The position numbers and the translations under genes are program-made. DNA of 64,000 bases, taken from positions 4,679 to 68,678 of the forward strand of contig DCKD01000096.1 of the NCBI GenBank assembly GCA_002320245.1. The letters run 5' to 3'. Positions 51,446 to 60,100 of the stretch are shown in pieces. The DNA comes from Lachnospiraceae bacterium UBA1683 (GTDB taxonomy: Bacteria > Bacillota > Clostridia > Lachnospirales > Lachnospiraceae). Within the stretch, counting starts at the first letter, position 1; each line of letters starts with the position of its first letter. Below the pieces are notes generated by a model. The model was not told the origin of the DNA and searched no databases. It worked only from the letters and a program-made list of their open reading frames with translations.

Positions 51446-52384
51446 ATGATTGGGATTAGTGTACTGATAGTGATTTTGGTAATTGCATTGGCGATTATTG
51501 TTACAAGTATTAAGATTGTTCCGCAGGCACATGCATATATTCTGGAACGTCTGGGAGGTTACAGAGATACGTGGAGCGTCGGGCTTCACTTCAAGATTCC
51601 GCTTCTGGACAGAGTCGCAAAGCGTATTTCGCTGAAGGAACAGGTCGTTGATTTTGAGCCGCAGGCGGTAATTACCAAGGATAATGTTACGATGCAGATT
51701 GATACGGTCGTATTCTTTCAGATTACAGATCCGAAGAAATATGCGTATGGAGTGGAAAGCCCGATTTCAGCCATTGAAAATCTGACAGCGACGACGCTCC
51801 GTAATATTATTGGTGATTTGGAACTGGATGAGACACTGACATCACGTGAGACAATCAACACGAAAATGCGCACCATCCTGGATATTGCGACGGATGAGTG
51901 GGGAATCAAAGTAAACCGTGTGGAATTGAAAAATATTATGCCTCCGAAGGCAATTCAGGATGCGATGGAGAAACAGATGAAGGCGGAGCGTGAACGAAGA
52001 GAGGCAATCCTCCGTGCGGAGGGAGAGAAGAAGTCCACGATTCTTGTTGCGGAAGGTGAGAAAGAATCCGTGATCCTGGAGGCAGAGGCATCCAAGCAGG
52101 CAGCAATCCTGAAGGCGGAAGCTGAAAAGCAGAAGAGAATCAAAGAGGCGGAAGGTCAGGCGGAGGCAATCCGGACAGTGCAGAAAGCAACGGCGGAAGG
52201 AATTGAGTTTGTGAAGGCGGCAGGAGCAGATGATGCCGTACTTACATTGAAGAGTCTGGAAGCATTTGCAAAAGCAGCGGATGGAAGAGCCACAAAAATT
52301 ATCATTCCGTCCGAGCTGCAGGGAATCGCAGGCCTGACAAAGACGATTGCAGAAGTTGCGCATGTAGAGAAATGTGAAGGATAA
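51446..52384 (+). CDS. SPFH/Band 7 domain protein (paraslipin/QmcA-like)
   Basis: A 312-residue stomatin-like protein: one N-terminal membrane segment (about residues 3-25), the SPFH domain (IVPQAHAYILERLGGYRDTW, then LKEQVVDFEPQAVITKDNV), and a long Ala/Glu/Lys coiled-coil of about residues 170-250 with repeated AEGEKxSxIL units. It oligomerises in the membrane, with the NfeD partner upstream; functions proposed include quality control and membrane organisation. Confidence 0.93.
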   Translation: MIGISVLIVILVIALAIIVTSIKIVPQAHAYILERLGGYRDTWSVGLHFKIPLLDRVAKRISLKEQVVDFEPQAVITKDNVTMQIDTVVFFQITDPKKYAYGVESPISAIENLTATTLRNIIGDLELDETLTSRETINTKMRTILDIATDEWGIKVNRVELKNIMPPKAIQDAMEKQMKAERERREAILRAEGEKKSTILVAEGEKESVILEAEASKQAAILKAEAEKQKRIKEAEGQAEAIRTVQKATAEGIEFVKAAGADDAVLTLKSLEAFAKAADGRATKIIIPSELQGIAGLTKTIAEVAHVEKCEG

Positions 52385-52469
52385 GCTTGTGTTTATGAGC
52401 AGGCAGCGAAGCGTATTGGGAACGCTTACTCTATAAATTGTCTGTGGATAGACAGAGTAGGAATTGTGT

Positions 52470-53207
52470 ATGTTGAGAGTACTGGTGCTGGAAGATGAAA
52501 CGTTCAGCAGAAAAGCATTGGTTTCCATACTACAGAATACATCCGGAGAGATAACGGTGGATGCGGCGGCAGACCTTGCATCGGCAAGGATGCTGCTTGA
52601 CAGCACCGTTTCTTTTGATTTATTCTTGTTGGATGTAAATCTGGACTGCGGGAACCGGGAAGATATATCCGGAATACAGTTTGCGGAAGAAGTCCGGGCA
52701 AAGCGTGAATATGAATTTACTCCGTTGGTTATGGTCACTTCAGTCGCCGGGATGGAAATGGAAGCATATCGGAGGCTGCATTGTTATCAATATCTCGTAA
52801 AACCATATGAACAGAAAGAAATCGAAGAGCTGCTCCAAAAAGTTTTGTTTCATATGCATGCAAAGGAAAGACCATCGGTCGTTGTAAAAAAGAATGGAAT
52901 TAACTATAAAATCGATTGCGAAGATATTATGTTCTGTAAGGCAATTCCGAGAGGAGTCTGTTTGTTCCTGAAAAAAGAACAGATGGAGATTCCGTATCTG
53001 ACAATCCGACAGTTGTTGGAGAAACTGCCGAAGGATCAGTTCGTTCAATGCCATCGAATTTTTGTTGTGAATAAAGATGCGGTGAAATATTACGATTTGG
53101 TGAATCAGATGATTGTAGTGGAAGGATATAATACACCGATTGATATCGGGGTAACGTTTAAGCAGGAAATCAAAAAAATTATACAGAGACAGGGAGAAAT
53201 GCGATGA
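52470..53207 (+). CDS. LytTR-family response regulator (AgrA-like)
   Basis: A 245-residue regulator: receiver domain with EDE near residue 8, phosphoacceptor Asp55 in LFLLDVNLD, and Lys in LVKPYEQKE; then a LytTR DNA-binding domain from about residue 135 (INYKIDCEDIMFCKAIPRG, ending RIFVVNKDAVKYYD). LytTR regulators bind paired repeats in promoter DNA and often control quorum sensing, bacteriocins or cell-wall genes. The ATG at 52470 has AGTAGGA seven bases upstream; a TTG two codons earlier is less likely. Overlaps the kinase by 4 bases (ATGA). Confidence 0.9.
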   Translation: MLRVLVLEDETFSRKALVSILQNTSGEITVDAAADLASARMLLDSTVSFDLFLLDVNLDCGNREDISGIQFAEEVRAKREYEFTPLVMVTSVAGMEMEAYRRLHCYQYLVKPYEQKEIEELLQKVLFHMHAKERPSVVVKKNGINYKIDCEDIMFCKAIPRGVCLFLKKEQMEIPYLTIRQLLEKLPKDQFVQCHRIFVVNKDAVKYYDLVNQMIVVEGYNTPIDIGVTFKQEIKKIIQRQGEMR

Positions 53208-54046
53208 ATCAGAAAAACCGGAAAAATTTATATCGGATATTCTGCGCGGTTTTACTTGTGATTGGCATCTATCTTGTAGCAGAGCTGACAGTGAGCGGAA
53301 CATTAGATTTCAAGCTGATTGTTATATTTATATTCCTTCTTATTGTGATTTTATGGGCGGCGGCAGATTGGAAACTGACGAATGAATTGCTGCAGAATCA
53401 GGAAAAGGAGCTCAGGATGTATCAGCTCTACATTCAGCCATTGGAGGAACTGGTAAAGGAAATCCGTGCAAAACAGCATGAATTTGATAACCATATGAAT
53501 GCAATTTTAAGTATGCATTTAACAGTCGATAATTATGAGGAGCTGGTGGAACAGCAATCCAGATATATACAGGAGGTTCGAATGGATGGTGCCAGCCAGT
53601 ATTTGCCTTTGCTGCGTATTAGTGATAAAGTATTGGCAGGCTTTTTGTACAGTAAGATTATCAGTGCGCCGGAGGATGTCCAGACAGATGTGGAAGTCAA
53701 TAACTGGCAGATTCTGTCCGGAATGTCAGAGCATTGGCTCATTGAGGTTGTCGGTGTGCTTGTGGATAATGCGTATGAATCAGGGAGCAAAAAAGTAAAA
53801 ATCTTTCTGGATTCCAGAGATGACAAGATGATTTTCGAGATACTAAATCAGTATCAGAGACTGCCGTATGAAGAGATTGGCAGATTTTTTGAGAATGGAT
53901 ATACAACGAAAACATTTGATACGGAAAAGCATGGATTGGGACTATATCGTGCGAAACGTATCGTAGAGAAGTCGGGTGGCAGCATCCTTGCTGGACAGGA
54001 AGAAATCGCAGGAGAAAACTATATTCACTTTACGATTGAAATATAG
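53204..54046 (+). CDS. GHKL sensor histidine kinase (AgrC/CitA-like)
   Basis: A 280-residue kinase with only two N-terminal membrane segments (about residues 11-30 and 37-54) and a short outer loop, then the cytoplasmic core with the phosphoacceptor His92 in KQHEFDNHMNAIL and the GHKL ATPase part (N box VDNAYESGS, G box HGLGLYRAK). It lacks the six-segment sensor of true AgrC, and no AgrB/AgrD-like genes are nearby, so the signal is unknown. Forms a two-component pair with the LytTR regulator upstream. Confidence 0.88.
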   Translation: MNQKNRKNLYRIFCAVLLVIGIYLVAELTVSGTLDFKLIVIFIFLLIVILWAAADWKLTNELLQNQEKELRMYQLYIQPLEELVKEIRAKQHEFDNHMNAILSMHLTVDNYEELVEQQSRYIQEVRMDGASQYLPLLRISDKVLAGFLYSKIISAPEDVQTDVEVNNWQILSGMSEHWLIEVVGVLVDNAYESGSKKVKIFLDSRDDKMIFEILNQYQRLPYEEIGRFFENGYTTKTFDTEKHGLGLYRAKRIVEKSGGSILAGQEEIAGENYIHFTIEI

Positions 54047-54071
54047 AAAGAATTAAGAGAGTATTTATGAC

Positions 54072-56429
54072 ATGGAAACGGAACAAATCATAAGAATTTC
54101 TGTCCGTAATCTCGTGGAGTTTATTTTTCGGGAAGGGGACATTGACAATCGGACATCGGGCAGTATGGAGAGAGATATGATGCTGCAGGGGAGCAGAATC
54201 CACCGCAAGATACAGCGGCGAATGGGTTCTGATTATCATGCGGAGGTTCCGTTGAAAATACAGTGCCGGTGCGATGGTTTTTTATTGCTGATTGAAGGTC
54301 GTGCAGATGGTATCATAGAGAATGAGCAAGGCGTCTGCATTGATGAAATCAAGGGGATTCTGCGGGAGTTGGAGCGTGTGGAAGAACCGGTTGGAGTACA
54401 TTTGGCACAGGCAAAGTGCTATGCTTATATTTATGCTGCGCAGAATCATCTGGAACAGATTGAGGTGCAGATGACGTATTGTAATCTGGAAACTGAGGAA
54501 ATCAGGCAATTTCGGGAACAGTTCCATTTTGAGGAACTAAAGTCATGGTTTCGGAATCTGATACGGGCATATGAAAAATGGGCAAAATTTGAGACAGAGT
54601 GGAAGGCATGCAGAGATAAATCCATTCGGAATACTGAGTTCCCATTCCCATACAGGGAGGGACAGAGAGAGCTTGTCGCATCTGTATATCGTACCATATT
54701 AAGGAAGAAAAAATTATTTATCCAGGCTCCGACCGGAGTCGGAAAAACGATGGCGACCGTATTCCCGGCAGTACGGGCGGTAGGGGAAGGCCTGGGGGAG
54801 AAGATATTTTACCTGACTGCGAAAACGATTACGCGGACAGTCGCGGAACAGGCGTTCCATACGCTCCGGAAACAGAACCTGCGATTTAAGACAGTCACCC
54901 TGACAGCCAAAGAAAAAATTTGTTTCTGCGAGGAGACGGAGTGCAATCCGGACGCCTGTCCATATGCCAAAGGGCATTATGACAGGGTAAACGATGCAGT
55001 GTTTGACTTGATTAACCGCGAGGATGAGCTGACAAGGGAGGTACTGGAAAAGCAGGCAGAAAAATATAAAGTCTGCCCGTTTGAAATGTCGTTGGATGTC
55101 TCTGTCTGGGTGGATGCGGTAGTTTGTGATTATAACTATGTGTTTGACCCAAATGCCCATTTGAAACGATTTTTTTCGGAAGGCGGAAAGGGCGGATATT
55201 TATTTCTGATTGATGAAGCCCACAATCTGGTGGAACGGGGCAGAGAGATGTACAGTGCCCAGCTATATAAAGAGGATGTGCTCGCTATCAGAAGATTGAC
55301 GAAGAATGAGGATGCGAAGCTGGCGCGCCGTCTGGATGAATGTAATAAGCAATTGCTCGAATTAAAGCGGGAATGTGAAGAATATCAGATCCTTGACAGC
55401 GTTTCCCATATTGCATTAAAATTAATGAATGTGCTTGGAGAGCTGGAACGGTATCTGGAGGAACATACAAATTCGGAGAAACGCAAAGAGGTACTGGAGT
55501 TTTATTTTCAGGTGCGCGCATTTTTAAATATTCATGATATACTGGATGAAAATTACGTAATTTATACAGAGATGGAACACGATGGCCATTTTAAACTGAA
55601 ATTGTTCTGCGTGAATCCGGCAGTGAATTTACAGAAATTCCTGCAACAGGGAAACAGCACCATTTTCTTTTCGGCGACGCTGCTCCCGATTCATTATTAT
55701 AAAAAACTGCTCAGTGTGGAGCCAGATGACTATGCAGTGTATGCAGAGTCCACTTTTTCCAGGGAAAATAGACTGCTTATGCTTGGAACCGATGTCAGCA
55801 CAAAGTATACCATGCGGGGGCCGGTGATGTATGAGCGTTTTGCACAGTATATTCTGCAGACGGTACTTGCGAAAAACGGGAATTATATGGTATTTTTTCC
55901 GTCCTATCGTTTTCTGGAAGATGTATATGAATGTTTCCAGACGTTTCTGGAGGATGGCATGCAAGTGGAATGTATTGCACAGTCCCAGTTTATGGGCGAG
56001 GAGGCGCGGGAAATCTTTTTAGAAACTTTCGAAGAAAAGCGGCAAGGTTCTCTGGTAGGATTTTGCGTGATGGGAGGTATCTTTTCGGAAGGAATCGATT
56101 TGACTGAGGACCGGCTTATCGGGGCAGTCATAGTCGGAACCGGGCTTCCGCAGGTGTGCAATGACAGAGAGATACTGAAAAATTATTTTGACCGGCAGAA
56201 GATGTCCGGATTTGATTTCGCCTATCTGTATCCGGGGATGAATAAAGTTTTACAGTCTGCCGGACGTGTAATCCGGACGGAGACTGACAAAGGTGTGGTT
56301 CTTCTGCTGGATGAACGGTTTCTCAGCAGAAGGTATCAGGAAGTGTTTCCACGGGAGTGGAGCGGTTATCAGACATGTCATGTACGGGAAGTGGGCAGAC
56401 GCATGGAAGAATTCTGGGAGAACCTGTGA
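54072..56429 (+). CDS. PD-(D/E)XK nuclease-XPD/DinG-type helicase fusion
   Basis: A 785-residue protein. The N-terminal ~180 residues look like a RecB/Cas4-type PD-(D/E)XK nuclease: GRADG near residue 80, IDEIKG about 20 residues on, then AQAKCYAYIYA. The rest is an XPD-like (Rad3/DinG) superfamily 2 helicase with Walker A APTGVGKT near 220, four Cys for an Fe-S cluster in ICFCEETECNPDACPYAKG, the DEAH box in FLIDEAHNLVE, and the C-terminal motifs GIFSEGIDL and QSAGRVIRT. Such fusions are known in Firmicutes but their substrates are not. No clear ribosome site. Confidence 0.88.
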   Translation: METEQIIRISVRNLVEFIFREGDIDNRTSGSMERDMMLQGSRIHRKIQRRMGSDYHAEVPLKIQCRCDGFLLLIEGRADGIIENEQGVCIDEIKGILRELERVEEPVGVHLAQAKCYAYIYAAQNHLEQIEVQMTYCNLETEEIRQFREQFHFEELKSWFRNLIRAYEKWAKFETEWKACRDKSIRNTEFPFPYREGQRELVASVYRTILRKKKLFIQAPTGVGKTMATVFPAVRAVGEGLGEKIFYLTAKTITRTVAEQAFHTLRKQNLRFKTVTLTAKEKICFCEETECNPDACPYAKGHYDRVNDAVFDLINREDELTREVLEKQAEKYKVCPFEMSLDVSVWVDAVVCDYNYVFDPNAHLKRFFSEGGKGGYLFLIDEAHNLVERGREMYSAQLYKEDVLAIRRLTKNEDAKLARRLDECNKQLLELKRECEEYQILDSVSHIALKLMNVLGELERYLEEHTNSEKRKEVLEFYFQVRAFLNIHDILDENYVIYTEMEHDGHFKLKLFCVNPAVNLQKFLQQGNSTIFFSATLLPIHYYKKLLSVEPDDYAVYAESTFSRENRLLMLGTDVSTKYTMRGPVMYERFAQYILQTVLAKNGNYMVFFPSYRFLEDVYECFQTFLEDGMQVECIAQSQFMGEEAREIFLETFEEKRQGSLVGFCVMGGIFSEGIDLTEDRLIGAVIVGTGLPQVCNDREILKNYFDRQKMSGFDFAYLYPGMNKVLQSAGRVIRTETDKGVVLLLDERFLSRRYQEVFPREWSGYQTCHVREVGRRMEEFWENL

Positions 56430-56490
56430 GGGCAGAGTTTCCAGAGACGATAGAAGCCGGTATGGAAAGGTAGGAAAGGAATATAAGGCT

Positions 56491-56994
56491 ATGAGAGATA
56501 AATTGACGAAGAGTGATGTGAAGAAAATCGAGGAGGAAATAGAACACCGTAAGCTAGTTGTCAGAAAAGAGGCGATTGAGGCGGTGAAAGAGGCACGTTC
56601 CCACGGGGATTTGAGCGAGAATTTTGAATATCATGCAGCAAAGAAGGATAAAAACCGGAATGAAAGCCGGATTCGGTATCTGGAACGTATGCTGAAAACA
56701 GCGATTATCGTGGATGACAGCTCCAAAGAAGACGAAGTAGGAATCAATAATACGGTTGAGTTATATATGGAGGATGATGATGAAATAGAGACATACCGTC
56801 TTGTGACTTCCGTGCGCGGAAGCTCCATTCAGGGACTAATCAGTATTGATTCCCCGCTTGGAAGAGCTGTTCTCGGACACAGATTAAATGACCGGGTGTA
56901 TATTAAAGTCAATGATGATTTCGGATATTATGCGGTTATCAAAAAAATTATCAATACGCAGGATGATGGGGATGATCAGATTCGGAAATTTTAA
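56491..56994 (+). CDS. greA: GreA/GreB family transcript cleavage factor
   Basis: A 167-residue Gre factor. The N-terminal coiled-coil ends with ARSHGDLSENFEYHAAKKDKN, the family motif whose acidic tip residues (GDLSEN) trigger RNA cleavage by stalled RNA polymerase; the C-terminal FKBP-like part has SPLGRAVLGHRLND. The start was placed at MRDKLTKSD, preceded by AGGAAAGGA; a longer frame from 56293 lies inside the helicase gene. Differences from the usual ENAEYHAAK motif suggest a second Gre paralogue in this genome. Confidence 0.9.
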   Translation: MRDKLTKSDVKKIEEEIEHRKLVVRKEAIEAVKEARSHGDLSENFEYHAAKKDKNRNESRIRYLERMLKTAIIVDDSSKEDEVGINNTVELYMEDDDEIETYRLVTSVRGSSIQGLISIDSPLGRAVLGHRLNDRVYIKVNDDFGYYAVIKKIINTQDDGDDQIRKF

Positions 56995-57112
56995 GTGTGG
57001 AATCCCGGAGGGCGTAGAAGCCGCTTTGCCATATACGCCTCCTGCGCTCTGTGGTTTTGGTAAAAAGGCGGGAGAAGCCTGTTTATACAGGTTTTCTCCC
57101 GCCGGTCAGTTA
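56995..57112 (-). terminator. Intrinsic terminator of the 1412-residue protein gene, between convergent genes
   Basis: On the minus strand a stem of GGCGGGAGAA/TTCTCCCGCC (57103-57094 with 57076-57067), with an inner CCTGT/ACAGG pair, is followed by TTTTTACC, just after the stop at 57113. The greA side holds another GC-rich dyad (about 57007-57042, GGAGGCGTA-type) that could end greA but has no T-run. Confidence 0.75.
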
Positions 57113-60100
57113 TTACTCTAAGTTTTTATTTGCTGTAGACAGCATCAATTTGATACGGTTCAACTGATTTACTTCACTTGCGCCCGGATCGAAGTCGATT
57201 GCCACGATGTTAGATTTCGGATGCCGTCTGCGCAGTTCCTTGATTACGCCTTTTCCTACGACATGGTTCGGGAGACACGCGAATGGCTGAGTACAGACAA
57301 TGTTGCCTGCCCCACCTTGAATCAGCTCTAGCATTTCTCCGGTCAGGAACCAGCCCTCACCGGTTTGGTTTCCGATGGATACAATCTCAGAAGCCATCTT
57401 TGCCAAATCTTCAATATGTGCCGGTGGCGTAAAGTGCTTACTTTCCCTGAATGCTTTTGCGGCAGGGGAGCGGAACCATTCCAACACCTTAATGCCAATA
57501 TTCCCAAGCGCCGCCTTGGACTTCTTCATGCCCAGATGGGATACTTTGAAGTTCTGGTTATAGAAACAGTATTGCAGGAAGTCCAGCAAATCCGGAACAA
57601 CTGCCTCAGCTCCTTCGTTCTCTAACAGGTCAACCAGATGGTTGTTGGCTGCCGGAAGGAATTTGACAAGAATCTCACCGACAATGCCGACGCGGGGTTT
57701 CTTAATATCCAATGTCTCGATATTGTCGAAATCCTGAATAATATCCCGGCATAATTTTTTAAATCTTCTTCGGGAGGGATACCCCTCAGAAACAAATTTC
57801 TTACAAATTTCTGCCCATTTCCGATGCATTGCATTTGTTGCACCCGGCACTGCTTCATACGGCCGCATCCGGTAGATGCATTTCATGAAAATATCTCCGA
57901 GCACCGCAGCATATACGCCCCTCAGTGCGAGGGCTGGAGTAATTTTAAATCCGGGATTGTCCTCCAGTCCGCTTAGGTTAATGGAGATGACCGGAATATG
58001 TGCATATCCGGCTTTTTTCAGGGCACGGCGGATAAATCCGATATAGTTGGACGCACGGCATCCGCCTCCGGTTTGGCTGATGATAACTGCAAGATGGTCA
58101 GTGTCATATTTTCCGGATAAAATAGCATCCATAATCTGGCCGACAACCATCAGTGAAGGATAACATGCATCGTTGTTGACGTATTTCAGTCCCATATCAA
58201 CTGCCTGTTTATTGTCGTTCGGAAGAACATCAACCTTATATCCTGCAGCGCGGAATGCCGGTTCAATCAGCTCAAAATGAATCGGTGACATCTGCGGGCA
58301 GAGAATGGTGTATGTCTCACGCATTTCTTTTGTAAACGGTACTTTTTCAATAGCAGATGGTTTGACGGTGCGTTTTGCATGTCGCATTTCCCGTACCCGG
58401 ATTGCAGCAAGCAGAGAGCGGACACGGATTCTGGCGGCCCCCAGGTTGTTTACCTCGTCGATTTTCAGGGTGGTATATATTTTATCGGAATTCGTCAAAA
58501 TGTCCGCAACCTGATCGGTTGTAACCGCATCCAGACCGCATCCGAATGAGTTTAACTGAATCAAATCCAGATTATCAACGGTTTTTACATAGTTTGCAGC
58601 GGCATACAGGCGGGAGTGGTACATCCATTGGTCCATGACATTCAGCGGCCTCTCCACCGGGTTCAGATGAGAAACGGAATCCTCTGTCAGAACCGCCATA
58701 TTGTAGGAATTAATCAATTCCGGCAGTCCGTGATTGACCTCAGGGTCAATGTGGTATGGTCTGCCGGCGAGGACGATGCCGTGGTTTCCGGTCTCGTTCA
58801 GGAACTTGATAGTCTCATCCCCTTTTCTGCGCATATCTTCACGGCAGGATGCGAGCTCTTCCCACGCAGTGTGTACCGCGGAACGAATCTCATTGCTGGA
58901 AACAGAAAACTTGTTGCCAAGCTCTTCTTCCAAACGATAGGAAATCGTTTCTTCACTCTGGAAATTGATAAATGGATGAATAAAGTCTACCTCTCCCTGT
59001 ACAATTGCATCCATATTATTTTTGATATTTTCTGGGTAAGAAGTTACAATCGGACAATTGTAGTGGTTATTGGCATCTCGAAATTCATTCCGCTCATACG
59101 GGATGGACGGATAGAAAATATGTTTTACGCCGTGATTGATTAACCACTGTACGTGACCGTGCGCAAGTTTCGCCGGATAACATTCGGATTCACTTGGAAT
59201 GGATTCGATACCAAGTTCGTAAATGCTGCGCGTGGATGCCGGTGAAAGTACAACCCGGAATCCAAGTTTTGTGAAAAATGTAAACCAGAATGGATAGTTC
59301 TCGTACATATTAAGAACACGGGGAAGCCCAATTACTCCACGCGGGGCATCGGGTTCCTCCAGTGGCGTGTAGCCAAAATAGCGGTTCATCTTATATTCAA
59401 ACAGGTTTGGCAGTTTGTTTTTTGATTTTTCTTTTCCAAGTCCGCGCTCACAGCGGTTTCCTGTAATGAACTTTCTTCCGCCGCTGAAATGATTGATGGT
59501 CAGACGGCAGTTGTTTGTACAGCCTTTACATTTTGTCATAGTCGTGGAATATTCCAGAGCCTCAATGTCTTCGATGGAGAGCATGCTCGTACCCTCACAG
59601 TCCACATAGCGCTCCCGGGCAATCAGAGCAGCTCCGAATGCCCCCATAATTCCGGCAATATCCGGACGGATTGCCTCACAATTTGCAATTTTTTCAAAAC
59701 TTCTCAGTACGGCATTGTTATAAAATGTTCCGCCCTGAACAACAATGTGTTTTCCAAGTTCCGAAGCATCGGAAACTTTAATTACTTTGAACAAAGCGTT
59801 TTTGATTACGGAATACGCCAGTCCGGCGGAAATATCGGCAACCTCGGCGCCTTCTTTTTGCGCCTGCTTTACCTTCGAATTCATGAATACTGTACAGCGT
59901 GTTCCGAGGTCTATCGGATTGCTTGCATATAGCGCCTCATGTGCAAAGTCTTCTACGGTATAGTTCAGCGATTTTGCAAATGTTTCAATGAAAGAACCAC
60001 AGCCGGAAGAACATGCTTCGTTTAACTGGACACTGTCGACGGTCTGGTTTTTGATTTTGATACATTTCATATCCTGCCCGCCGATATCAAGAATACAATC

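Noticed and set aside
52385..52469. Possible AgrD-like peptide gene before the LytTR regulator
   Set aside because: The gap has no frame with a ribosome site and a Cys-containing peptide core.
51842..52738. A 298-codon minus-strand frame across the SPFH 3' end and the LytTR regulator start
   Set aside because: It lies opposite two well-supported genes, is Cys/Phe/Leu/Arg-rich, and has no start signal.
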